Source: Hetaerina americana
Taxonomy: Eukaryota > Arthropoda > Insecta > Odonata > Calopterygidae
Length of the DNA: 64,000 nt
Assembly: GCA_022747635.1 (NCBI GenBank)
Contig: JAKTNV010000009.1
Span: 28,373,622 to 28,437,621, forward strand
Reading direction: 5' to 3'
Shown here: piece by piece, positions 23,540 through 33,645 of the stretch
Layout of the letters: each line of letters opens with the position of its first letter
Numbering within the stretch: position 1 is the stretch's first letter
The notes under the pieces: model-generated
What the model was told of the DNA's origin: nothing
What the model saw: only the letters and a program-made list of their open reading frames with translations
Databases searched by the model: none
Translations under genes and position numbers: made by a program

Positions 23540-24318
23540 AGGGGTTGCAAAGCCTTGCTGAGTGAATTGGAAATTCAGAGTGACAGATATGGGATTAGAA
23601 TCAATATTAATGAAACAAAAGTTATGCGATTTTCTAGAAAGAAAAAGTCTAAGTTAAACATTATAATAGAAGGGCAAAACCTAGAGGAGGTAGAAAAGTT
23701 TACGTGTCTCGGAAGTATTTTAGACCAACACGGTCAAAGTTGTAAGGACATAAGGAGAAGAATGGCGCTAGACAAAGAAGCTTTTGCAAGGAGGGAGTTG
23801 ATGATAGGGACGTTGAGTAAGGATATTAAGAAAAGACTCATTAAAACTTTGATGGAGGCTAGCTATGTGCGGCGCGGAAACGTGGTCACTGAAGCAGGAC
23901 GATAGACGTAGACTGGAGGCTTTTGAAATGTGGGTAAGGAGAAGAATGGAGAAGGTGAAATGGACAATGGACCGAAAGGAAAACAAATGAGGAAGTACTA
24001 GGTATGGTGAGCGAGGAGAGGGGTTTGTTGGGATAAATCCTATAGAGGCAGGAAAAGTGGATGAAGGGGTTATTAATTGGCAGTGGGATGTTAAAGAGTA
24101 CAAAAGAAGGAAGAATTTTTGGTAAAAGAGGAAAGAGCAGGAACAGGATAGGGATTTTGTACGGGATGAAGGGAAAAGTGAGTGCACAGAGATAAAGAAG
24201 GACTTGATGTAGAGTAGTTTGCTGGATTGTATTTTGTTTAAGAGTCACAAAATAATTTTTCGGTAGTTGTGTACATCCAAAACCTACCTTAACCGGTAGA
24301 TTAGTTAATATTAATATA
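23540..24318 (+). mobile_element. LINE-A, RT tail and 3' end (best copy)
   Basis: The reading 23540-23905 keeps the RT thumb-proximal segment (INETKVMRFSRKKKSKL, EEVEKFTCLGSILDQHG, IRRRMALDKEAFARRELM, SKDIKKRLIKTLM). After a deletion at the expected VWSVALYG block, a shifted frame continues with LEAFEMWVRRRMEKVKW and the remainder of the C-terminus, followed by a 3' UTR ending ACCTTAACCGGTAGATTAG. RT catalytic motifs lie upstream and are absent. This class encodes an endonuclease plus RT that copies its RNA at a nicked target; this copy is dead and 5'-truncated. Confidence 0.8.
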
Positions 24319-24339
24319 TATAAATCAATATAATGTGTA

Positions 24340-24373
<34 letters not shown>
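24340..24373. repeat. (TA)n microsatellite
   Basis: Short pure TA run. Confidence 0.9.
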
Positions 24374-24376
<3 letters not shown>

Positions 24377-24420
24377 CGAGGACCTCATCAGAGGGTATAA
24401 GAATCACTGTCAAGAGCCCT
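24373..24420 (-). repeat. Hammerhead-like hairpin candidate beside (TA)n
   Basis: On the minus strand CCCTCTGATGAGGTCCTCGG precedes AATATATA: CTGATGA, a short GAGG/CCTC stem, then GGAA where GAAA is expected. Weaker than the other candidates. Confidence 0.3.
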
Positions 24421-25254
24421 AACGTTGCCCTGAACACTCGGATGCATATACTAAAACTTAAATAATGACTAAAATTGGGTCTAAGTTAATTTGTGATCCA
24501 GGAGGAAGAAATGGTCAATCCATACCCTTCGTACGTATAGCTCTCTGGTCGTATTACAAATTATGAGTCTTTTAGAGAGACTTTTTCATTCCTAAATTTT
24601 ATTTAGATAGGCATTGATCGTATGTTATACAAGATTACTTTATATAATACCAGAATTTTATGTTATCAATGTTTGTTGGAACGTATTTTATTTCGTATAA
24701 CAAAATATTTTCAATGAAAATAATAAATTTCTATAATGTTCTACCGATATTAATAGGTTCTAAGAATTATTAAAATTTAACGCTTGAGTTTTACCACAAA
24801 AATATAATTCTTAGTTTAATCTTCCAATTAATATTACATTTCACCAGGTTTAATCGAGGCTTTAATGCTTCCATTCCAAGCATTTTCTCAATTCCATTTT
24901 AAAATTCTAATGCCCTTCAAGATATTAGGTATTAAATATTGGAACCCATACATTTAACTTAAAAAATCATTAAATCACACGCATGCAAGGGAGTTTAACC
25001 AGGGAAAAGTAAGAGTGGAAGATTGCATTCGACTAACCTTGGGAGTAAAATCCGCAAGACTGTGAACATTTCTAACTGAGGTTAAACCTCGGGTTTTCAA
25101 AGGTTATTTCAAGATTTAGTTTGAGGCTTCATGGGACATATTAAATGAACCCACTGCATTTCTGAGTGGTCATTTATAATACGCATCATCCTTATCCCAA
25201 AATTCTTCCCTTGGAATCCTTTCCAAGGAAGATTCATGATCTCCCGCAACTCAC
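24421..25254. other. AT-rich sequence, nothing recognised
   Basis: No repeat or gene identified. Confidence 0.5.
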
Positions 25255-25260
25255 TTGACG

Positions 25261-25279
25261 TGACGTCACTCACCACGTG
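25261..25279. promoter_or_regulatory. CRE palindrome and E-box
   Basis: TGACGTCA (25261-25268) is a full CRE/CREB-type site; CACGTG (25274-25279) is a bHLH E-box. They are 5 bases apart. Functional status unknown. Confidence 0.35.
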
Positions 25280-25594
25280 AAAATCAATCTCCTGCGTCCT
25301 TCTGGGTATCTCATCCCTTCCTTCCTCTCTCTTTCTCTTTTCTTATCCCCGTTTATCATGTGTTCTTTTGTCCTTTTCATTATCTCGCCCATTCCATCAA
25401 GCTCCACCAACTAGACTTCGTTTTGACCTCCAACGATAACGCCAAAGGAAATGAATGAAGCCACTACGAGCAAAGAAGAGCTGGTTCCTACAAACTGGCA
25501 GAAGGTCAACCCAAGAAGATTGAAAATGGTGACTTCACTGAAATGTAAATGGGGGAGAGCAGTGGGTAAGCGTTGGGGGGATTTGGGAATCAAC

Positions 25595-25615
25595 TGACGT
25601 CACGCCCTATAAAAG
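25595..25615 (+). promoter_or_regulatory. CRE-TATA core promoter candidate
   Basis: TGACGTCA (25595-25602) is followed 5 bases later by TATAAAAG (25608-25615). Together with the CRE/E-box pair 330 bases upstream this looks like a TATA promoter reading rightward, but no clear initiator and no gene downstream is visible. Confidence 0.35.
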
Positions 25616-25936
25616 AAACGTTATAGGGGTCAAGGACTTAAAATGAATTATATGGAGGTTAAGTAGGAGATGTGGTTCTTCAACCAAATGGACAAAAAGA
25701 AAATGAGACTTCGCCTCTGGAATAACTATCGTTCCTTTTAATCTCTGTATGTACCATGAAAGCAACCAATTATCCGCATTCAATAATGAACTATTGATAA
25801 TTACTCCGTTTAATTTACAACTTTTAATATCCCTCCTAATTTTCTCAGCTCCACAGAATGATATACGAGTGCATACTTGACTTGAAATAATTGTACAACG
25901 CATAATTCGCCACTTCAGGTTAACCTCAAAGTCCAA
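25607..25936 (-). CDS. Unassigned 109-aa ORF, probably spurious or a remnant
   Basis: An open frame with ordinary amino-acid composition (contains SSQVCTRISFCGAEKIRRDI and LNADNWLLSWYIQRLKG). I recognise no family. It reads toward the CRE-TATA motif from the opposite strand. Low-complexity is absent, which makes it slightly more credible than most ORFs here; it may be a fragment of an unrecognised element. Confidence 0.2.
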   Translation of the reverse strand: MDFEVNLKWRIMRCTIISSQVCTRISFCGAEKIRRDIKSCKLNGVIINSSLLNADNWLLSWYIQRLKGTIVIPEAKSHFLFVHLVEEPHLLLNLHIIHFKSLTPITFLL

Positions 25937-25939
25937 TTT

Positions 25940-28900
25940 AAATGGAACAGCGTATTTGAAATGAGGAGATTTTGTGATAAATTATAGCAAACAGTTCTTC
26001 TTTTGTGATGAAAACTAACAAAAACAGCATTATAAATCTTCGATATAATGGGTTGATACGAACCTAGTATTATTAAGCTAACACTTTCAATTATAATGAA
26101 TTAGGAGTTTCTAAAATTAAGCCATATAGAAAGCCATTCCGCAACAGGAGCCTCCAACTTGGGAAAGGAATTTAATCAGTCTGGTTGAAACTGAAATGAG
26201 ATAGATATAAATTTCGTGCTTCACGCAATTAGATCAACAATGTCTGTGGGAGGTGATTTGCTTAAATGTAAAATAAATGAGAACAATTTTACATCTAATT
26301 TCACAACGACACACTGTTAACCCCCACACCAATTATGCTTAATGCCGTGTAAAATGTATTTTGTTGAAACACGAAGCAATTAGCAATAGTCAACATCATG
26401 TGGCACTAATATTGATTATTGTTCACTCAAACTCTTAGTGTAACAAAGCTATTTGAGTTTTCTTTCATAATTCTACAGCTATGTTAATTTTAGAGCATTA
26501 CATTTTAGACTCCAAAGCAGGGATACCTTAAGAATAAAGAATTTCTTCATTTCGGAAAGAGAGATGCCACGTTAAAGGGAAAATTCGTATAAACAGGAAA
26601 TTAATTATTATTGTCGAGAATCGCCATAAATTGCAATTGATTAACGAATGAGAGACTGTAGCTCTCGCTTATTTATCGGTGAGCACATATATTTATTGGA
26701 GTTTTTCAAAAGAGAATTAACAACTAATCACATATAACACATTTCGAATGAATTTCCTATTATCTGCCTACATAATGTCCGTAATATCTTTATACTTCCT
26801 TCGTGATGAGTTTAAAGCTTTATCTCATCATTTCTGTTCTCCACTTACGTTAAATTCTCCCTTCAATTACGACTTATAACATCCTATTACCTCAAAGTAT
26901 TTTTTTTCATCCTAATTTTCTGAATCGTACACCGTACTAAAGCCAGTTATCACATTATCCTTAAGCGACTAGTGCATCGCCATAGAAATAAGCAAAGTTT
27001 CCTGAAAAACCATTAAGTTTCGTGTTTCTAAGCTATTGATTAAAATTCAGAAATTCTAGGAATCTATTAAAAATCTAAAATAAAATTAACTTTTTAATAT
27101 AAATAATGTAAATTGAGAGATATTCTCTCTCTGGAAATGCATCTGAATTATTGGTGTTTATAAAGGTTTTAGTCTTCAATATATTGTAGTCTTCATTTTA
27201 CGAGTTGTGCCATCCGAATTGCTCCATTTAATTTGCGACATTTTTATAAACCAACGACTATGTAGTTGGTTTTTAGAAATGAGTAGTTTTTTCGGGCTTT
27301 TCGCGATTCAAAAATCAAATTTTCTGCATTGAGCTCCAAAAACTCAAAATCCAAGACGGATACATCATTAATTCATTCAATACTTTTGAATTATATTTTT
27401 CTATCTGGTAAGCCATTTTCATACGCACATATAAACCTCTTCTGCGCAGAAGAAATATCGTTCCAAAGATATGAGGTATTTTCCCTCCGTAAGTGGCACT
27501 CACAGCCGTGGATTGCGCCCACCCGCAGTACATTTATGTATTGCGGGTCGTATATGATGCGTATACCTAATCGATCTGCGATTCTTCAGTGCAGTGAATT
27601 CCTTGTTACATTTCAACTTAGGGTCCGGAAAGTATGTATTTTATGCCTATCAAAGGTATAAGCCCGTGACTCATATGAGCCAAATGGACATTACAAGCAT
27701 TTCAAACTGTCCACTACCTCAAATTGATAGTATGAAATGTTATACAACTGTATTTACATAATTTTCCTTAATTGAAGCAGATAAACGATATTACAATTAT
27801 TTATATGACTACGAAGATTAGCCAAAAAAATATTGCAAAATAAATAGTTTAAAAAACCGGAAACCAATTTTTTCTTCATAGACCCCCAGGGGTTGTACTG
27901 GCATTGAGAGGAATTTAGTCTAGCTCGGGAACCAACTCAATATGGAAATATTCGAATTCACTAATATAACATATGAATAAATATTATTTAATCATATGTA
28001 ACATCTCTATGTGCAATCTATAATTTAATGCCATTTTTTACCTATAAACTTAGTAACATTAATACATACTATTGAAGCCGTAAGAAACTTTTCGATTTTC
28101 ATATAAAACAAACGTTGAATAAAACTTTCCATTCCATGTTTTTTTGCCTCAAATCACCTAGGAGTATTTTTCTCCGTAACCTATTTTATTGCGTAAAACC
28201 GAGGTGAGTAGTTTAAAAGTAGATAAATTCTTGGAGCTGTCGACAGCCACAATATTTCGGAAACCCATGGATTAGAAATATTCTTCAAAGGTTTACGAAG
28301 ATATAATAGCCTTCCCCTCTGCATCAAAAGTCTCTTCACAATTGACTGTATGTAATATATGATTGGCAAATATCACGTACATAAGAAGGCTTATAAATAT
28401 CAAAATGCAATGAAACCACATCCGTACCAGTGATCATAATCAGTTATTTGTATAAGAATTTTTATATGTTCCAGTGCACACTTGGTTAGCTCAGTATTTC
28501 TTTTATGTGAGAAGTGTTTTTATTTTACTTATCATATTTTGGTCAACGCAATTGCCTTTCTTTTATTCTTAATAATCTTGAATTTGCTCTTTGATCTTAT
28601 TATTATCTAAAATCTCTCACTTTTCGAAATTTGTTTAGACGTACGTTCATTTCTTGACTAAATGAGTATTACTCTACTTACACGGTTACACATAGTTTCA
28701 CAGTTATTGGTGGTAAGATAGTGGACATTATGAGAAACAGGACATCAGAATATCGATACCTAAACAAAAGAGTGTGCATTAAAAACAAACCTTTAAAAAG
28801 CTCTTTGAATTGAAAAGCATAAGGTAAATTATTAACACAATTCATGTTTAGTGATAAGTTTAAACTGAGTAAAGTTTTCATCTTCAGCATTTCACCCTGA

Positions 28901-29047
28901 CTTTCATTAAAATATATTTACATCAATCCAAACTTTTATTCGTCTTTGTCCATTAAAGGTATCAGTAAATCATTTCTCAAATTGATATTCTATGAAATTT
29001 TAAACTTTGGAAATTGGAAACGTTGTTGTTCCGTCTTCATTATCATC
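25940..29047. other. Long AT-rich stretch, nothing recognised
   Basis: About 3.1 kb with no repeat, RNA or coding region I can support. The 110-aa ORF at 27329-27661 has no recognisable domain and is overlapped by an antisense ORF. Confidence 0.5.
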
Positions 29048-29360
29048 ATACATATCATGTAACCATAAACCATAAACACGGTAATCGACCCGAAGGTCGG
29101 TTTAGTAGGTGATGGTAGATATCACCCAGTACTAAGCCCTATACGGCGTGTGAAAATTCACACATCAGGGTAGGGGGGCCAGTTCCTTTCCCTGTGCCGG
29201 TTATGGTTTCCCAGGAAGACCTGGTACCCGAAAAATCACTTTAGCTTGGGTGGAGCTGCAGGTGCCCAGAGTGCCTTGCCCGGGAATCGAACCCGGGACC
29301 CTTCGATCAGCAGTCCAACGCTCTACCCACTGGACTACCGCGACCCATACATATCATGTA
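29048..29360 (-). mobile_element. SINE-1, full-length copy with target-site duplication
   Basis: The insert 29062-29346 is flanked by a perfect 14-bp duplication, ATACATATCATGTA (29048-29061 and 29347-29360). On the minus strand it starts TGGGTCGCGGTAGTCCAGTG, has an A-box-like GTAGTCCAGTGGGTAGAG and a B-box-like GGGTTCGATTCCCGG, so the head is tRNA-derived. The body runs through CACTCTGGGCACC, GGTACCAGGTCTTCC, ACCATAACCGGCAC and ends CCGTGTTTATGG with a short TATGGTT-type repeat. Pol III transcription and LINE-driven insertion are expected for such an element. Youngest-looking SINE in the window. Confidence 0.9.
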
Positions 29361-29409
29361 TACAGATATAATTTACACATACATTTTTGCATGTACGTGG
29401 GTGTGGATG

Positions 29410-29573
29410 AGTAAATGGTAGTCCAATGGGTATACCGTTGGACTACTGACAGAAGGGCTCGAGTTTGATTCCGCATTACACCTCCAGGCACTCTCAACTA
29501 AGACCATAGGAGGCGGACGGAAAGGAACTGGGCCTAGTATTGGTATGCGAATTTTCAGACCCTGTTGGACTTA
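29410..29573 (+). repeat. SINE-1, 5' part of a split copy
   Basis: GGTAGTCCAATGGGTATACC and GTTGGACTACTGACAGAAGG match the SINE-1 head; AGGCACTCT, GGAAAGGAACTGGGCC and GAATTTTCAGACC match the body, with an internal deletion. The sequence stops at TTGGACTTA, where the mariner 29574-30455 begins, and resumes at 30456. Confidence 0.8.
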
Positions 29574-30455
29574 CAAGGTCTGTCCTAAAATTAGTGGAGC
29601 CTGGTCGATTGAAAAAAATGTGTTGCCAGAATTGGTATATTCATTCAAAATTCTTCAAAGTAGTGCCCATGTGCGTCCACACACCGCTACCAGCAATATT
29701 TTTGCGCCTCGTACGCCTTCTAGAATGCGGCGCCCGAAATGCTACTAAGCTCCCTCGTCACGGCCTGTTGTAACACTTCCACCAAGCTGTGGTGACGTCC
29801 TTTGAGCACGGATTTGAGGTGAGGAAACAAGAAAAAGTCTGCTGTGGAAACGTCAGGGCTGTAGGGTGGCTGAGGTATTTGTCGTGAAGCTTTCGGCAAA
29901 TACGCTTGAGAGTTTCCTTTTGTTCGTCCTAGATCACTCGCAGCACCAACTTCGTACATACATTTCTAATGGCCACATTTTTTGTCACAAGTCAATGCAC
30001 ATTAATTTTAGGGGTTCCAAGTTCATCATAAACTATGCGAAATCTTGCAAGATTGTTGCCATTTTTCGAGGTCGAAGGGCGTCCTGAACGTTCGGCGTCT
30101 CCAGCATCTTCTCTACCTTCTCCAAACAACTTACGCCCCACAAAAACACCTAATATATCCAAATTTTTATCACCATAAGCTGCCTTGAGCATTTCATGAG
30201 CCGCTTTCCCAATTTTGTCCAGTTTCACGCAAAATTTAATGGCGCAGCGCTGTTCCAATAGCCAGTTCATGACAAAGTGTAATGAGGTCACATTATAGAC
30301 GTCTCCGCGGGCCGCGAAGACTGGGAGCCAACTGCCACCGACCTCCTCCAGTCTTTCCTTAAACTCCCCTCTCTCAAACCCACCCAAAGAAACCGCCACT
30401 CCTTAGTTCGTCTATCCGGGAAAAATAACTCCTACTACTTTTGGGACAGACCTTG
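29574..30455 (-). mobile_element. Internally deleted mariner-like element inside SINE-1
   Basis: Terminal inverted repeats begin CAAGGTCTGTCC at both ends (29574 rightward; 30455 leftward) and extend about 27 bases with a few differences. The element is flanked by TA at 29572-29573 and 30456-30457, the mariner target duplication. At 882 bp it is shorter than the about 1.3 kb autonomous form. It would be moved only by a transposase supplied elsewhere that recognises these ends, which differ from those of the 38284-39604 mariner. Confidence 0.9.
29645..30270 (-). pseudogene. Mariner transposase, deleted and frameshifted
   Basis: From an ATG at 30270 the frame reads MNWLLEQRCAIKFCVKLD, the usual mariner N-terminal helix-turn-helix start, and continues to ERSGRPSTSKNG. 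After an in-frame stop a second piece (CTKLVL) precedes a deletion that removes the first two catalytic aspartates. It rejoins at IPQPPYSPDVSTADFFLFPH, the motif-III region, then LKSVLKGRHH and a C-terminal CVDAHGHYFEEF. The third catalytic Asp (ADFFLF) remains. Non-functional. Confidence 0.85.
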
Positions 30456-30521
30456 TATTATTCGGTGACCTCTCTTCCCACCTATCAAACCAACGTTCTA
30501 GTCGATAACTGCTTATGGTTA
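30456..30521 (+). repeat. SINE-1, 3' part of the split copy
   Basis: TTCGGTGACCTCTCTTCCCA, CCTATCAAACCAACG, TCTAGTCGAT and GCTTATGGTT line up with the SINE-1 3' end (TGGGTGATATCTACC, CCTACTAAACCGACC, GGTCGATTACCG, TTTATGGTT). Together with 29410-29573 it makes one SINE-1 copy. Confidence 0.75.
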
Positions 30522-30533
30522 TATATAACTGCT

Positions 30534-30568
<35 letters not shown>

Positions 30569-30597
30569 ATTTATATATATATATTTTTTTTTCTTTT
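30534..30597. repeat. TA/GT/T-rich compound microsatellite
   Basis: TA run, GT run, TA run, then a T-rich tract; immediately follows the SINE-1 3' end and may have grown from its tail. Confidence 0.9.
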
Positions 30598-30599
30598 TA

Positions 30600-32139
30600 A
30601 CAATAAGTTATGTAATAATATTGGCAATTGGAGAAAAACAGAACTAAGTCGTACAGGAACTTCGAAGAAACCAACTCTTTCTACAGGCGTTCGTACTAGG
30701 GCTATGCGGTACTTCGATACATCGATGCTGAGAGATACATGTATAGTATATGGTCATTGAAAATTTTCAATAACTGAAAGAAATGCATAAGAGAAGGACG
30801 ACAAAACCTTTCTTACTGCCTCTATCATTAAGTTAGAAAAAGCTCTACATGCATGAAAAATAGTGATAAATGTTTAAAATCGAAGCCATAGAAAACAATT
30901 GCTGGCTCGTCCAATAATCCTAATCTATTCTTATAATCACTCCTGTGGGATACAAAGCAAGCAGTTTTTCTCCAATAAGAACTAGACACTTTCAATGTAC
31001 TAATTAAACAGTAATTAGGAAGTATCAAACCACACTCGGTGAGATAAGCATGAAAATTAAAAAATATTGAACACAACCTATGAACACCGTTACAAGATAT
31101 ATGCTCAACATTTTTTCAGCTCTATGTAATAATACCGCAATGCTCACAGAGCTTCCTACATAATGACTACAATTCTAAAACTAGAAGCGCTCCATTTGAG
31201 GAATTAATGGAAGAACATTGGCGAGAAGCATGCAATGCAACTTCACTAGGTTCGTCATAATCCCGAAACTTCCTACTGCAAGAAGGTCAAATGAAACTTA
31301 TGAGCGCTCCTCGACTTAAAACCAGCTAAAACGTTTAGCAAGCCATTCAACCGCAGCAGGCGAACTCCCATCAAAAGGTAAACTTCAATGTACTCTCTTT
31401 CTCTTTAAGGCAGAACAACACAACCGGAAAAGGCGGAATATCTTTTCAGCACCTGTCATAATTCCAGCTTTAAACAGTCTTCCCTCTGTAAGCAATTTCA
31501 ATTGCCATGGAAACCTTGTAACGCATAAATATAAATAACGTAATCGTCCATTGATAAACTATAGTGAATGTATAAAATGTAATCAAAAATGACAAAGCTC
31601 TATAAAAATGGTATAATAATACTCGGAAAATGGCATGCTAAAGCCCTATAAATTCATGGTGTGTCGGTTCCTTGACTTCAATTTTCTACAATCTAAAAAT
31701 TGTAAGTTATATAATTTCCTACACAAATAATAATAATGTACCTATTGGAAGTACAGCTGATTATTAGAAAGGCAAAGAAGCTCTTCGGAAGTTTTTGGAA
31801 GTTGAAATATATTCGTGTGTCCTTACCCTATAAAAATGTCAAATCTATAAGTTTTTCGTGCATTGAACTATCAAGTAATTCAAATAATGACACTCTAGTG
31901 AACTAAATAACTACTAATCATATGGGGTTTGCAACTAGCTATGCACATCCTCCTACCAATTTGACTTAATATTTATCTGTTGAGTTGCAAGGGAAAATAA
32001 TCAACGGAAGGAATGATCGCATTCCACTTCCAACTATGTCTTAATAAACTTTATGGATTCAAATTTCTCTCTGAGGAATTTTTAAATAACCGTAATAGCA
32101 TAAGGCTTAATGTAGTTTTCTACAGAATATTTCTACTTA
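30600..32139. other. AT-rich sequence, nothing recognised
   Basis: About 1.5 kb without a nameable feature. Confidence 0.5.
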
Positions 32140-32214
32140 CAACCCGTTTTGCTGTGATGAGACATCATCAAAAGCAAATAATTTAATTATTGGCACATAT
32201 ATATACTATATATA
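32140..32214 (-). repeat. GATGATG hairpin candidate beside TA tract
   Basis: On the minus strand TTGATGATG, a TGTCTCATCACA stem-loop region and CAAAACGGGTTG recall the outline at 55.3 kb. The TA tract at 32196-32214 adjoins. Core bases deviate (CAAAA for GAAA). Confidence 0.3.
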
Positions 32215-32688
32215 CAAGCCAAGATCTGTGGGAGATGAGGCGTTGATTTAAAACAAAAAGGTATCTCGGCGTAACAGAGACAAAAAGGCGGGCAGGTAGG
32301 TGACTATATGAGGAGCGAGTTGGCAGTGAGACAATGCAACATGAAGAAGTTGTGGAGGTAAGACATAAGGGCAGACGAAGGTTCAATAACTTTGGTGTTA
32401 AAATGAGAGTTGAAAGAAGAGCAACGGGCAACCAAGTGCCCCGATTCTTTGGCCAAGATATGACGTTAAGGGGCTGTTTCACCCACCAAAGGAGAAGTAG
32501 ACGACACACGAGAGGAAAAATAGTAGGAAACGCAATCATACAAATTCATAAACCATATGAACGGTGCGTTTCGTGACAGGCATAGCTAGAAGAAAGAAAC
32601 GAGCCACAGCGGCCATATACGTATTCAAACACATAAAACTGTCGAATGACAAACACATATTAAATTACATGAAAATAAATATAAGGAA
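32215..32688. other. Unassigned, possibly LINE sequence
   Basis: A 118-aa minus ORF (32183-32539) and an antiparallel 80-aa ORF have no domain I recognise. Placement just upstream of the RT fragment suggests part of the same element, without proof. Confidence 0.3.
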
Positions 32689-32689
32689 A

Positions 32690-33325
32690 AAGGAAAGGAA
32701 CACTTACGGCAGACGACACGGCGCTCCTGTTCAGATCCTGGTGGAAGAAGATCGCGGTGCGGACACTGCGGGCAGCTATCGACAAACTGCTGCTGTGGTA
32801 TCGTCTATGGCTCTTTGCAATCAACGAACAGAAGACAGAGGCGATTTTCTTACACACGGGGCTTAGAAGGTTACTAGAAGTTGACGTGTCGGTGAATAGA
32901 GTCGTTCTACCGTGGCAATCCGAGGGTCTCTACCTCGGAGTGCTGATGGCCCGGAAACTCCTTTGGAATTCCCAAGCGCTTCGTGTTCGTGCGAAGGCAT
33001 TTTCGGCGCTTAGTCGCCTCCGACCGATTATTCGCCCACCTGTCCTGAGCATAGATACGAAGCGTCGACTGAACCGTGCGTGTATGTTTCCCGTCATCAA
33101 ATACACAGTGCCGTTATGGTCAAAAGTGTCGCGATCGAATCTCGCTCGAATTTAAGAGGGGTAGAACTCTGCTCTCCGCTGCACCTTGGGACTCGGTCGT
33201 TACAACCGCGTCTCCAAAATGCACACATTACGGGAAACTGGAACCCCTGGACATCCTTCTGCTGAAGATCTACGGTATATTCTTCGAAAAAACGACTGAA
33301 TCGGACCAAGGTGTAACAACATAAC
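32690..33325 (+). pseudogene. Jockey-like LINE reverse transcriptase, 3' fragment
   Basis: One frame from about 32700 to 33155 reads TADDTALLFRSWWKK, where ADD is the RT catalytic box (usually Y/FADD), then INEQKTEAIFLHTG, the conserved Asn-x-x-Lys-Thr block, and RRLNRACMFPVIKYTVPLWS, the thumb-side block. A shifted frame continues with SAAPWDSVVTTA and KLEPLDILLLKIY, typical of the Jockey/CR1 C-terminal region. The N-terminal RT and endonuclease are absent. Dead, 5'-truncated. Confidence 0.75.
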
Positions 33326-33329
33326 TACA

Positions 33330-33600
33330 CCTATAGGGTGCAACAGCATTCCTTCCTTTTTTGAAAGCGATTTGCGTTTGAAAAAAGGAAGTTATCTTGC
33401 CGCTCCCTGTATAAAAGACGAACACAGGATTTTTGCGAAGGCAGAATCCAGAAGATCACAAGCGCAAAAAAATTTCCATAAAAGGGAGTTGAACCTCAGG
33501 CCTTCGATTTGCCAATTCTCTTAACTGCTTGAGCTACCTAGGAAACGTAAATTGTACTGAAATCTGCATGGTGTTTATGGTATCGGGAACAATTTTCTCC
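33330..33600 (-). repeat. Third tRNA-headed repeat (SINE-like) with hairpin
   Basis: On the minus strand TAGGTAGCTCAAGCAGTTAA (A-box-like) and CTGAGGTTCAACTCCC (B-box-like) are correctly spaced for a tRNA head (about 33478-33545). Downstream, 33352-33391 forms a hairpin with CTTCCTTTTTT arms. The body does not match SINE-1 or SINE-2. Single copy in the window, so the family status is inferred. Confidence 0.5.
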
Positions 33601-33645
33601 TGACGCGAATGTACGTTGCACGACGCTCGCCCCCCTCCCCCCCCA

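Noticed and set aside
27315..27661. 110-aa ORF as a gene
   Set aside because: Antisense ORF of similar quality covers the same bases and no motif is recognisable.
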